Shown here in pieces: positions 42,774 through 50,791 of a stretch of 64,000 bases of DNA. Position numbers and translations under genes: made by a program. This stretch comes from Hymenobacter busanensis (GTDB taxonomy: Bacteria > Bacteroidota > Bacteroidia > Cytophagales > Hymenobacteraceae): contig NZ_VTWU01000005.1 in the NCBI RefSeq assembly GCF_008727865.1, positions 186,001 through 250,000 of the forward strand. The letters are read 5' to 3'. Below the pieces are notes generated by a model, which searched no databases, was not told where the DNA came from, and worked only from the letters and a program-made list of their open reading frames with translations. How positions within the stretch are numbered: position 1 is the first letter of the stretch; every line of letters begins with the position of its first letter.

Positions 42774-42877
42774 TGTCATCCTGAGCCACACGAAGGACCT
42801 TATTTACCCAGAGCTGCTTTCGTCTCCACGATTCGTTCTGACGTTATAAGGTCCTTCGGCTGCGCCTCAGGATGACA
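42774..42877. repeat. Palindromic repeat (GTCATCCTGAGC family), copy 2
   Basis: Ends TGTCATCCTGAGC and GCCTCAGGATGACA pair, and inner CGAAGGACCTTAT pairs with ATAAGGTCCTTCG; the segment between is imperfect and the loop is about 40 nt. It fills most of the gap between cluster genes 5 and 6. Confidence 0.85.
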
Positions 42878-42902
42878 GACGCTTTTTTGCCTTTTCGCTT
42901 CC

Positions 42903-44360
42903 ATGCTCGAAATCTTCCTTGAACTGGCCGTTATAGCCGTCATCGTGGCGCTGCAGGTACGGGCGTTTCTGCGCACCCGCAGCCAAGCCACGCGGCTGGC
43001 CGAGGTGTACCCGCCCAAAGAACAGCTGCGCGTGGAGCACCGCCTAGTGACGCCCGACGGCCGCGACATGGCCGACTACGCCGCCGACGCGCCCGCCGAC
43101 GCATTTCCCGTCGACATCATCCGCTACGACCAGGCTTCGGATGACTTCCGTGAGCTGGTGCGCGACACCAACGACTACCTGCGCCACAACAAGGGCGCGG
43201 CAGCCGACTTCGGTATTCTGAAAGACATTGCCATCCGGCAGGCGCAAGGCCCCGAGTTCAGCGCCCAGGCCAACGTGGCTACGCCGCTCTACCTGGGTCT
43301 GTTGGGTACGTTTCTGGGCGTCATTCTCGGTTTGCTCAGCCTAGCCCGGCGCGGCGTGTCGGCCGACGACGCGCTGACACCGTTCCTGACCGGCGTGCTC
43401 ATTGCCATGGTCGGCTCGTTTATGGGCCTGATGCTGACGTTGTTTGGCAACTCGGTGCTGCGCCACGCCCGCGCCCAGCGCGACCAGCGCCAAAACCAGT
43501 ACTTCACCTTCCTGCAAGCCCGCCTGCTGCCCATCCTGCACAACGACATGGCCAACAGCCTCTCGACTCTGAAAGGCGTGCTGGACGCGTTCAACCAGGA
43601 TTTCGTGGGCAAGGTCACCTTGTTCGAGCCCATCCTGAACACCATCACCGAGAACATTCGGGTGCAGCGTGACTTTCTGGTGAAGCTGGAAGAAGTCGGT
43701 TTCGACAAGATGGCGCAGGCCAACCTGGCGGTGTTCGAGAAGGTGAGCCAGTCGGCCGAGCTGTTTGGGCAGTTCACGCACTACCAGCAGCAGCTCAACC
43801 AGATGCTCGACAAAGGTGCCGAGTCGGGCCGCGTGGTGGGCGGCATTCTCGACCGCCTCACGGGCTTCGAGCGCGGCATCAACAACCTCGGCCAGTACAT
43901 CGGGCAGCACGACAACCTGATTCAGCAGCAGCTCGACTTCTTCCAGCGCCACCAGCAGGAAATGGGCAACCTAGCGTCCCGCTCGGAGCAGTACTTCGAC
44001 GAAGCTTCGATGCACCTGACCGAGCTGATGCGCCGCCGCCTCGAACACCACGAGCGCGACGCCCAACTGGCCTACGAGAAGTGGGGCGAATACTTCCGCC
44101 GCATCAACGAAGACAACGCCTTCGAACGCATCATGCGCCAGCTCGACCCGCTGAAAGACGTGAAAACCAGCCAGGAAGCCCTGACCCGCGACGTAACCGC
44201 CACCCAGCGCGAGCTGCTGCGCAAGATTGAATTGGACGCGCAGGTAGACGCCAAGCTGCTGAGCGAAATTTCCACGCTGAACGACGTGCTACGGAAAGCT
44301 ACCGCCAAAAACCGCTGGCAGCGCGGTATGGACAAGCTGTTTGGCGGGGTGAAGGAGTAG
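42903..44360 (+). CDS. MotA/TolQ/ZorA-like channel protein with long helical tail (motor-like cluster gene 6)
   Basis: A 485-residue protein. TM1 is at the N-terminus (LEIFLELAVIAVIVALQVRAF). TM2 (TPLYLGLLGTFLGVILGLLSLA, about 127-149) and TM3 (FLTGVLIAMVGSFMGLMLTLFG, about 163-187) have the small-residue, glycine-rich pattern of MotA/TolQ/ExbB channel helices. Residues 190-470 form an almost continuous helical, Gln/Glu/Arg-rich cytoplasmic tail, much longer than in TolQ or ExbB and like ZorA of the Zorya defence system. It should form a pentamer around the MotB-like partner encoded next and conduct ions. The tail could reach the tubulin-like or actin-like partners. Homology to ZorA is suggested by architecture only. 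Confidence 0.75.
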   Translation: MLEIFLELAVIAVIVALQVRAFLRTRSQATRLAEVYPPKEQLRVEHRLVTPDGRDMADYAADAPADAFPVDIIRYDQASDDFRELVRDTNDYLRHNKGAAADFGILKDIAIRQAQGPEFSAQANVATPLYLGLLGTFLGVILGLLSLARRGVSADDALTPFLTGVLIAMVGSFMGLMLTLFGNSVLRHARAQRDQRQNQYFTFLQARLLPILHNDMANSLSTLKGVLDAFNQDFVGKVTLFEPILNTITENIRVQRDFLVKLEEVGFDKMAQANLAVFEKVSQSAELFGQFTHYQQQLNQMLDKGAESGRVVGGILDRLTGFERGINNLGQYIGQHDNLIQQQLDFFQRHQQEMGNLASRSEQYFDEASMHLTELMRRRLEHHERDAQLAYEKWGEYFRRINEDNAFERIMRQLDPLKDVKTSQEALTRDVTATQRELLRKIELDAQVDAKLLSEISTLNDVLRKATAKNRWQRGMDKLFGGVKE

Positions 44361-44375
44361 CTGATGTTGTCTAAC

Positions 44376-44479
44376 ATGTCATCCTGAGCGCAGCGAAGGA
44401 CCTTCTCACGTTTGGGATTAACTGTCTGAAGTTGGTCGTTCACACGTGAGAAGGTTCTTCGCTGCGCTCAGGATGACAT
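44376..44479. repeat. Palindromic repeat (GTCATCCTGAGC family), copy 3
   Basis: 36-bp arms (44376-44411 and 44444-44479) with one mismatch, around a 32-nt loop. The sequence of the arms is close to copy 1. It fills the gap between cluster genes 6 and 7. Confidence 0.9.
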
Positions 44480-44501
44480 AAATGAGTTTCTAATCAAGAA
44501 C

Positions 44502-45191
44502 ATGCCCAGCGCCGACCCACAACGCTCCGACTTCTTCTGGCCCAGCTACGTGGACCTGATGACCTCCCTGTTCGTGGTCATGCTGGTGCTGTTCGTGTTC
44601 AGCTTCAAGCTCTTCAAAGACCGCGAAGAAGGCTTGCGCAAGGCCAATACCGAGCTGAAAGCCAAGGCCGAAGAGCTGGAGCAGATAACCCGCATTCGGG
44701 AGGCGCTGCGGCGGCTCGAAGGCAGCTACTTCCGCTACGACCCGCAAAACGAGCGGTACGAGCTGCGCGTGGACGTGCAGTTCAAAGCCGGTCGCGACGA
44801 AATTCAGGACCAGTACAAAAGCACGCTGCTGAACGCCGGCCGGCTCCTGCGCGAGCGGCTGCGCAGCATTCGTACCGATTTGCCGGTGCGCTACCTCGTC
44901 ATCGTCGAAGGCATGGCGGCCCGCTACCCACAGGGTGACCCGCGCAACGCCCGCGACGAGCAGAGTACCTACCAGCTCAGCTACCGCCGCTCCTTGAACC
45001 TGCTCAACCTCTGGAAGCAGAACGGGCTGAACTTCGGGCAGGACCGCAACATCGAGCTGATCATCGGCGGCAGCGGCTTCTTTGGTACCGGGCGCTACTT
45101 GGGCCGCCGCGAGGGCGACAACAAACGCTTCCTGATTCAGGTGATACCCAAGGTGGGCAAGATGCAGGCGGCCACCGTGAGTAGCAAGTAG
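44502..45191 (+). CDS. MotB/ZorB-like protein with OmpA-type domain (motor-like cluster gene 7)
   Basis: A 229-residue protein. A single TM helix (FFWPSYVDLMTSLFVVMLVLFVFSFKLF, about 11-38) carries Asp18 at its cytoplasmic start in the VDLMTS context, the position of the ion-carrying aspartate of MotB, ExbD and ZorB. A coiled-coil stalk follows (LRKANTELKAKAEELEQITRIREAL). Residues about 80-220 resemble an OmpA/MotB peptidoglycan-binding domain (VDVQFKAGRDEI, YLVIVEGMAARYPQGD, YQLSYRRSLNLLNLWKQNGL), though the motifs are degenerate. It is the expected stator partner of gene 6: the pair would use the proton or sodium gradient while anchored to the cell wall. Confidence 0.78.
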   Translation: MPSADPQRSDFFWPSYVDLMTSLFVVMLVLFVFSFKLFKDREEGLRKANTELKAKAEELEQITRIREALRRLEGSYFRYDPQNERYELRVDVQFKAGRDEIQDQYKSTLLNAGRLLRERLRSIRTDLPVRYLVIVEGMAARYPQGDPRNARDEQSTYQLSYRRSLNLLNLWKQNGLNFGQDRNIELIIGGSGFFGTGRYLGRREGDNKRFLIQVIPKVGKMQAATVSSK

Positions 45192-45276
45192 TAGCATTCT
45201 GCCAAGCGGAACCGCCCGCCGTTCCTCTCCGTTGGGTTGTATACTTGTACAACGGCTCCATTCAACCCCTCGCTCT

Positions 45277-47499
45277 ATGAAAACAACCCGACCCATACTC
45301 GGCGTAACACTGGCTTTACTGGCGGCTTGTGGTACCACCAAGCCGCTCAACCAGGCCACGGCCACCGCCCCTAAAACCGAACCCCTCGTGACCGAATCTG
45401 AAAAGCCCAGCGCCAAGCCGGCGTCTCTCAATTACCCCAAGCCCCGGAAGGTAAACCATACCGACGACTACCACGGCACGCCCGTAACCGACCCTTACCG
45501 CTGGCTGGAAGACCCCGACTCGCCCGAAACCAAGGAGTGGGTGACGGCCGAAAACAATGTCACCAACGCCTACCTGAGCCAGATTCCCTACCGCGACCGG
45601 ATCCGCGAGCGGCTGACGAAAATGTGGAACTACGAGCGGTACGGCATTCCGCAGGAAGAAGGCGACTACCTCTACTACCAGAAAAACGACGGCCTGCAGA
45701 ACCAGGCCGTGCTCTACGTGCAGCGCCGCGGGCAGGACGGCGGCGAAGGCGACGTGCTGCTAGACCCCAACAAGTTCTCGGCCGACGGCACCACGGCCTT
45801 GTCGGGCACCTATTTCTCCAACGACCACCGCTACCTGGCCTACACCACCTCAGGCGGCGGCTCCGATTGGCAGACCATTCACCTGCTCGATTTGAAAACC
45901 CGCCAGCCGCTGAAAGACGAGCTGAACTGGGTGAAAGTATCGGGCGTGGCGTGGGTGAAGGATGGTTTCTACTACAGCGGCTACGATGCGCCCAAGGCCG
46001 GCGAAAACAAGCTGGCCGGCAAAAACGAGTACCACAAAGTGTACTTCCACAAAATAGGCACGCCGCAATCGGCCGATAAGCTGGTGTACGAAAACAAGCA
46101 GATGGCCCTGGGCTTCCGCATTGCCTCGGTGACGGAGGACGAGCGGTTCCTGACCCTCTACCTCACCGACGGCAAGTCGGACGGCAACAAGCTAGCCGTG
46201 CGCGACCTGACCGACCCCAAGCAAGCCGCGAAATGGACGATGGTGGGCTCGACCTACGAATCGGACCTGAACGTGGTGGGCAACGTGGGCGGCAAGCTGC
46301 TGGTGTACACCAACCACAAAGCCCCGCGCTACCGCGTAGTAGCCGTCGACCCGAAGCAGCCGGCCGAAGCCAGCTGGCGCGACGTGCTGCCCGAAACCGA
46401 GAACAAGCTCGAAGGTATTGACCAAGTGGGCGGCAAGCTGGTGGCCTCGTACCTGAAAGACGCCAGCTCGCTCATTCGCGTGTTCGACGAGCAAGGCAAA
46501 GCGCTGCACGACGTAGCCCTACCCACGCTCGGCACGGCATCGGGCTTCGGCGGGCGCCGCGACTCGAAGGTGGTGTATTACGCCTTCACCTCGTTCACGT
46601 ACCCCACGACCATCTACCGCTACGACCTGGCCACGAACCAGAGCACGGTGTTCCGGGCGCCGAAAACCGAGGTGAACCCCGACCAGTACGTGACCACGCA
46701 GGTGTTCTACCAGAGCAAAGACGGCACGAAAGTGCCCATGTTCATCACCCACAAAAAGGGCTTGAAGCTCAACGGGCAGAATCCTACCTACCTCTACGCC
46801 TACGGCGGTTTCAACGTGAGTTTGACGCCGGGCTTCTCGGTGGCGCGCATGCTGTGGCTCGAAAACGGCGGCATCCTGGCTATTCCCAACCTGCGCGGCG
46901 GCGGCGAATACGGCGAAGCCTGGCACAAAGCCGGCATGACGCCGAACAAACAGAACGTATTCGACGACTTCATTGCCGCCGCCGAGTACCTGAAGATTCA
47001 GGGCTACACCTCTACCGAAAAGCTGGCCATGGCTGGCGGCTCCAACGGCGGGCTGCTGGTGGGGGCCGTGATGACGCAGAAGCCCGACTTGGTGCGCGTG
47101 GCCTTCCCGGCCGTGGGCGTAATGGACATGCTGCGCTACCAGAAGTTCACCATCGGCTGGAACTGGGCGCCCGAGTACGGCACCTCCGACGACTACGCGC
47201 AGTTTCAGAACCTCTACAAGTTCTCGCCGCTGCACACCCTGAAAACCGGCACCGCCTACCCCGCCACGCTTATCACCACCGCCGACCACGACGACCGCGT
47301 GGTGCCTGCCCACTCGTTTAAGTTCGCCGCCACCTTGCAGGAGAAGAACGCCGGCCCCTGGCCCCAGCTCATTCGCATCGACGTGAATGCTGGCCACGGC
47401 GCGGGCAAAAGCACCAAGCTGCTCATCGACGAGTGGGCCGACGTGTGGTCGTTCGCGTACCAGAACATGGGCGTGAACCCCTACGCGCTGGTGAAATAA
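45277..47499 (+). CDS. S9 family prolyl oligopeptidase lipoprotein
   Basis: A 740-residue protein. The start at 45277 gives a lipoprotein signal (lipobox LLAAC) and a Thr/Ala/Pro tether. The seven-bladed propeller region (about 70-460) begins with the prolyl-oligopeptidase hallmark YHGTPVTDPYRWLEDPDSPETKEWV. The alpha/beta hydrolase domain has GGSNGGLLVGA with Ser589, DHDDRVVPAHS with the aspartate near 672, and NAGHGAGKS with His707. All three triad residues are present. It cleaves short proline-containing peptides, here at the periplasmic membrane face. It is 85 bp after the motor-like cluster on the same strand but is probably independent of it. Confidence 0.95.
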   Translation: MKTTRPILGVTLALLAACGTTKPLNQATATAPKTEPLVTESEKPSAKPASLNYPKPRKVNHTDDYHGTPVTDPYRWLEDPDSPETKEWVTAENNVTNAYLSQIPYRDRIRERLTKMWNYERYGIPQEEGDYLYYQKNDGLQNQAVLYVQRRGQDGGEGDVLLDPNKFSADGTTALSGTYFSNDHRYLAYTTSGGGSDWQTIHLLDLKTRQPLKDELNWVKVSGVAWVKDGFYYSGYDAPKAGENKLAGKNEYHKVYFHKIGTPQSADKLVYENKQMALGFRIASVTEDERFLTLYLTDGKSDGNKLAVRDLTDPKQAAKWTMVGSTYESDLNVVGNVGGKLLVYTNHKAPRYRVVAVDPKQPAEASWRDVLPETENKLEGIDQVGGKLVASYLKDASSLIRVFDEQGKALHDVALPTLGTASGFGGRRDSKVVYYAFTSFTYPTTIYRYDLATNQSTVFRAPKTEVNPDQYVTTQVFYQSKDGTKVPMFITHKKGLKLNGQNPTYLYAYGGFNVSLTPGFSVARMLWLENGGILAIPNLRGGGEYGEAWHKAGMTPNKQNVFDDFIAAAEYLKIQGYTSTEKLAMAGGSNGGLLVGAVMTQKPDLVRVAFPAVGVMDMLRYQKFTIGWNWAPEYGTSDDYAQFQNLYKFSPLHTLKTGTAYPATLITTADHDDRVVPAHSFKFAATLQEKNAGPWPQLIRIDVNAGHGAGKSTKLLIDEWADVWSFAYQNMGVNPYALVK

Positions 47500-47617
47500 G
47501 GCTGCAAGCTGTTAGTTACTAGCTAGTAGCTGCTGGCTGTGGTTGAGTAGCCTTGGCCAAAGGCTAATAGCCAAAAGCTAACAGCCGGCAACCAAAACCC
47601 AACAGCCTCTCTGTATC
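47500..47617. repeat. Low-complexity palindromic region (AGCTAACAGCC-type)
   Basis: The gap has several short inverted elements built on GGCTGTTAGC and GGCTATTAGCC (for example GGCTAATAGCC and AGCTAACAGCC against GCTGTTAGTTACTAGC). No reading frame is present. It resembles a degenerate small palindromic repeat. Confidence 0.55.
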
Positions 47618-47665
47618 TTGCGCCGCGAAACGCGTTTTGCCTGGAATTCCATTAGCTCCCCTGAC

Positions 47666-47896
47666 ATGAAAAAACTGTTGATGCTCGGCCTGGTAGCCGG
47701 CGCTATGCTGTCGGTATCGGCCTGCAGTAACCCCGACCACGAGCAAAAAGACGACCTGACCTCGGCTCCGCTGCCCGCCATGCCGGCCGCCTCCGCCGGC
47801 AAAGACTCGGCCGCCGTAGCCGCCGAGCAAGCCGAGCAGGAGCTTTCGGCTGTCAACGCCACCAAGGCCATCAAAAAGATGCAGCCCTCGATGTAA
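47666..47896 (+). CDS. Very small lipoprotein of unknown function
   Basis: A 76-residue protein with signal MKKLLMLGLVAGAMLSVSAC (lipobox SVSAC). The mature part is hydrophilic and low-complexity (HEQKDDLTSAPLPAMPAASAGKDSAAVAAEQAEQEL), with a short helix at the end. ATG 47666 is chosen because it begins the signal peptide. The family is not recognised. The clear lipobox supports a real gene despite its length. Confidence 0.65.
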   Translation: MKKLLMLGLVAGAMLSVSACSNPDHEQKDDLTSAPLPAMPAASAGKDSAAVAAEQAEQELSAVNATKAIKKMQPSM

Positions 47897-47918
47897 GCAC
47901 CTGGGTGTCTATATGGAT

Positions 47919-47952
47919 AAACGCCCGGTTTCCGCGAGGAAGCCGGGCGTTT
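47919..47952 (+). terminator. Terminator of the very small lipoprotein gene
   Basis: 13-bp arms (47919-47931 and 47940-47952, one G-T type mismatch) around an 8-nt loop, about 23 bp after the stop codon. Confidence 0.75.
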
Positions 47953-48000
47953 CGCGTTGCACCTGTGCAATGTTACCGACTGCGCTACTGCGCCGTGCCG

Positions 48001-48008
48001 TAGCTTTG
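48001..48008 (+). promoter_or_regulatory. Candidate -7 box for the GNAT gene
   Basis: TAGCTTTG matches TAnnTTTG exactly, 17 bp before ATG 48026. The -33 element is not clear. Confidence 0.45.
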
Positions 48009-48025
48009 CCCAAATACCAGCTGCT

Positions 48026-48544
48026 ATGCCTGCTCCCGCCTCCCTACGCATCCGCCGCGGCACCGAAGCCGACCTGCCCCACGTGCACGCCCTCATCGTG
48101 GAGCTGGCCATTTATGAGCGCGCCCCCGACGAAGTCACCAACACCCTCGACGACATGCGCCGCGACGGGTTCGGCCCGCAGCCCATTTTCGGCTTCTTCG
48201 TAGCCGAAACCCCGGAGCAGGGCATCCTCGGCATTGCCTTGTTCTACACGGCCTATTCTACCTGGAAAGGCCGCATGCTTTACCTCGAAGACTTGGTGGT
48301 AACCGAAGCCGCCCGCGGCACGGGCATCGGCAAGAAGCTGTTCGATGCTGTGGTGGCCGAGGCCCGCCGCACCGGCGCGCACCGCCTTAAGTGGCAGGTG
48401 CTGGAGTGGAACGAGCCGGCCATCGGCTTCTACAAGCGCATCGGCGCCAACCTCGACCCCGAGTGGCACAATGGCAACATGACCGCCGAGCAGTTGCACG
48501 CTTACACCTGCGACGCGGCCGTGGAAGCGGCCGTGGCGCGGTAG
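48026..48544 (+). CDS. GNAT family N-acetyltransferase
   Basis: A 172-residue acetyltransferase. It opens with LRIRRGTEADLPHVHALIVELAIYE; the acetyl-CoA-binding motif A is LYLEDLVVTEAARGTGIGKKLFDAVVAEA, and motif B is LKWQVLEWNEPAIGFYKRIGA. The N-terminal YERAPDEVTNT and the overall layout are those of the diamine acetyltransferase-like subgroup, but the acceptor is unproven. ATG 48026 is chosen for the promoter and because upstream codons are non-conserved. Confidence 0.92.
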   Translation: MPAPASLRIRRGTEADLPHVHALIVELAIYERAPDEVTNTLDDMRRDGFGPQPIFGFFVAETPEQGILGIALFYTAYSTWKGRMLYLEDLVVTEAARGTGIGKKLFDAVVAEARRTGAHRLKWQVLEWNEPAIGFYKRIGANLDPEWHNGNMTAEQLHAYTCDAAVEAAVAR

Positions 48545-48569
48545 CGAATCAACTGGAAGCTCAGACACG

Positions 48570-48599
48570 AAACGTCGGCCTATGCATAGGCCGGCGTTT
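48570..48599. terminator. Bidirectional hairpin after the GNAT gene
   Basis: 13-bp arms (48570-48582 and 48587-48599, one G-T type mismatch) around TGCA, followed by a T-tract. It overlaps the last codon and stop codon of the convergent desaturase-family gene at 48580. Confidence 0.85.
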
Positions 48600-49827
48600 T
48601 TTGCGCCTGAACTTTGGTGAAAGCCTGCCGAAACGAGAACCACCACAGCGCCGAGCCAGCCGCCCAAACCAAGCCACTCGCTGCGGCCACGTTGAGCTGC
48701 GGCGAGGTGCGCAGGCCGTAGAGCAGCAGCGCCAGTGACGCCAGCAGCCGCAGCGGCTCCAGCCAGTACCCAAGCCGTTTGGCTTCAAACAACGCCCCGC
48801 AGGCCAGCGCGGCCCACACGCACCAGCCCGCCACCAGCCAGCGCAACAGCGGTTCCATGTTTTTTTGAGTGAAGAGGAATACCGCCGCCACGCCCAGCAG
48901 CGCCGCGTACTGCACGAGTACATAGAAATTGACCGTGCGCGGCGCGCTGGTGGTGTATTTCTGGTAGGAGCCAGGTTCTACTTCCGGCACCTGATAGGGG
49001 CCGCCCAGCGCGGCTGGCCGCCAACCGGGCCGCCCAAACACCACGCGCAGCTTGTTGCCCAGGCCCGGCGTCTGGCGCAGCTGTTCGCGCATCTGGAAGT
49101 AGTGGCCGAAGTTGACCCACACCGGGTTCCAGGAGTGCACGGGCGTGGTAATACCGTACACCGGCGTCTCCTCTTCTTCCTGAAATGTGCCGAACAGCCG
49201 GTCCCACACGATGAAGGTGCCCGCGTAGTTCTTGTCGATGTACTTGGGGTTGCGGCCGTGGTGCACGCGGTGGTGCGAAGGCGTGTTCAGCACCCATTCG
49301 AGCGGCCCCAGCTTGCCGATGAACTCGGTGTGAATCCAGAACTGGTAGAGCGTAACCAGGGCCGAAGTGTACACAAACCAGCTCGTCTCGAAGCCGAGCA
49401 CGGCCAGTGGCAGGTAGAACAGGAACGTGAACAAGCCCTGCAGCGAGCTTTGCCGCAAGGCCACCGAGAGGTTGTAGTCTTCGCTCTGGTGGTGCACCAC
49501 GTGGCCGCCCCACATGAAGTTAATTTCGTGGGAGTAGCGGTGGGCGAAGTAGTAGCACAAGTCGGCCAGCACAAAGAGCAGGATGCCCGTAGCCCAGGTG
49601 CGGGGCACATTGAACAGCCGCGCGTGCTCGTAGAGCAACTCGTATACGCCGATGACGCCGACCTTCAGTAACACGCCCGAAATCTGCGAGGTCATGCCGC
49701 AGCTGATGTTGGTAATGGCGTCGTGGAAGCGGTATTTCTCGGTATGCTGCAGCCGCTCGACTAGCAACTCCACCCCGATGAGCGTGAAGTAGATGGGAAT
49801 CGACAGCACGATGGGGTTGAGCGACAT
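48580..49827 (-). CDS. Sterol desaturase / fatty acid hydroxylase family protein
   Basis: A 415-residue integral membrane protein. The N-terminal half has several TM helices and the histidine clusters that bind the di-iron centre: HRYSHEINFMWGGHVVHHQSEDYN and, later, NTPSHHRVHHGRNPKYIDKNY with WDRLFGTFQ. The C-terminal third adds about three more TM segments not found in minimal members. The family inserts hydroxyls or double bonds into lipids or sterols; Bacteroidota members often act on sphingolipid or carotenoid-type substrates, but the substrate here is unknown. It is monocistronic. Confidence 0.9.
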   Translation of the reverse strand: MSLNPIVLSIPIYFTLIGVELLVERLQHTEKYRFHDAITNISCGMTSQISGVLLKVGVIGVYELLYEHARLFNVPRTWATGILLFVLADLCYYFAHRYSHEINFMWGGHVVHHQSEDYNLSVALRQSSLQGLFTFLFYLPLAVLGFETSWFVYTSALVTLYQFWIHTEFIGKLGPLEWVLNTPSHHRVHHGRNPKYIDKNYAGTFIVWDRLFGTFQEEEETPVYGITTPVHSWNPVWVNFGHYFQMREQLRQTPGLGNKLRVVFGRPGWRPAALGGPYQVPEVEPGSYQKYTTSAPRTVNFYVLVQYAALLGVAAVFLFTQKNMEPLLRWLVAGWCVWAALACGALFEAKRLGYWLEPLRLLASLALLLYGLRTSPQLNVAAASGLVWAAGSALWWFSFRQAFTKVQAQKTPAYA

Positions 49828-49925
49828 GGCGGGGAAAGGCGAAGCGTTAAACGGGCGAATGGCTGGCCGCTTCGGAAGTTCCGAAACGATCAGCCATTCG
49901 ACAATTTACCAGTTTGGCTCTTTCC

Positions 49926-50228
49926 TTACTCAATTACTTCCAGCACGGTGCGAAACGACACGTACTGTCCGGGGAAGCGGGTTTCGAGGTCGGCGCGCAG
50001 GCCGGGAGCCACGGTTTCCTGGTACTCATCCAGCTGCTCCACGCTCACGCAGTAATACTGGGTGGCGTAGGTAAAGCCGTCGTTTTCTTCGTTGAGCAAG
50101 CGGCAAATCTGGCTGCGCAGGAAATACCCGGTGGCCATTATTTCGGGCATGTGCACGTCGCGCATGTAGGCCAGCCACTCTTCGGCCACTTCCGGGTCGA
50201 CGCTGCTGGTGACGTTGTATAGAATCAT
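49926..50228 (-). CDS. DUF4286 family protein
   Basis: A 100-residue protein matching DUF4286: MILYNVTSSVDPEVAEEWLAYMRDVHMPEIMATGYF, followed by TYATQYYCVSVEQLDEYQETVAPGLRADLETRFPGQYVSFRTVLEVI. The fold is probably a ferredoxin-like dimeric barrel. No function is known. It forms a single unit between the desaturase and DUF6526 genes on the same strand, 95 bp from the latter. Confidence 0.9.
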   Translation of the reverse strand: MILYNVTSSVDPEVAEEWLAYMRDVHMPEIMATGYFLRSQICRLLNEENDGFTYATQYYCVSVEQLDEYQETVAPGLRADLETRFPGQYVSFRTVLEVIE

Positions 50229-50323
50229 GGAAAAACGGATTTGAAACTCCGCAACAAAGGAACTGCTAAAATAGGTGCCGCTGCGGTCAACGCCCGGCCG
50301 CCGCGGCTCATCAGCTTGCCTTT

Positions 50324-50770
50324 TCAGACCCGCATGCTATCGGGCTGGAACTGCTGAATACGCTCCCGAATGGCGGCCGGCGCCAGTTTTTCCGCGGCTG
50401 CCGCGGCGGCCAGGTTCGGCAGCTCGGCATCGGAAGCAAAGCGCAAGGACAGAATCTGGCTCAGGCTCAACCGCGCTTCTACCGGCTGAAAGCGTTGGCC
50501 GGTTAGCTCGAAGTAGCGCTGGCGCACCTCCAGCCGGGCCAGCCGGTCTTGCAACGTAAGGGCGTAATGCTGGCGCATGATCCAGATGGTGCCCAGCAGG
50601 GTAGCGGCCACGGCGGCCAGCGTAAACCACAGGCGCGATTCGTCGGTATCGGCTCCGGCTACGGCGGCGTAGCGACGCCCGGCATAGAAGGTGAGGACCA
50701 GGGCGGCGGGCAGCACCACAAAATGGTGGGGCCAGTAGTAGCGGCGGGTGAAGCGGGGCGAATCGGCCAT
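50324..50770 (-). CDS. DUF6526 family membrane protein
   Basis: A 148-residue protein with two TM helices near the N-terminus (HHFVVLPAALVLTFYAGRRY and RLWFTLAAVAATLLGTIWIM). The conserved cytoplasmic part follows: RQHYALTLQDRLARLEVRQRYFELTGQRFQPVEARLSLSQILSLRFASDAELPNL, typical of DUF6526. The function is unknown. It begins 21 bp after the small Ala/Pro-rich gene and may be co-transcribed with it. Confidence 0.87.
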   Translation of the reverse strand: MADSPRFTRRYYWPHHFVVLPAALVLTFYAGRRYAAVAGADTDESRLWFTLAAVAATLLGTIWIMRQHYALTLQDRLARLEVRQRYFELTGQRFQPVEARLSLSQILSLRFASDAELPNLAAAAAAEKLAPAAIRERIQQFQPDSMRV

Positions 50771-50791
50771 TGAGAAGCAAAAAGTGAAGGA

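Noticed and set aside
33995-45191. Calling the cluster a Zorya defence system
   Set aside because: Only the stator pair resembles ZorA/ZorB. No ZorC/D/E genes are present and the remaining five genes differ.
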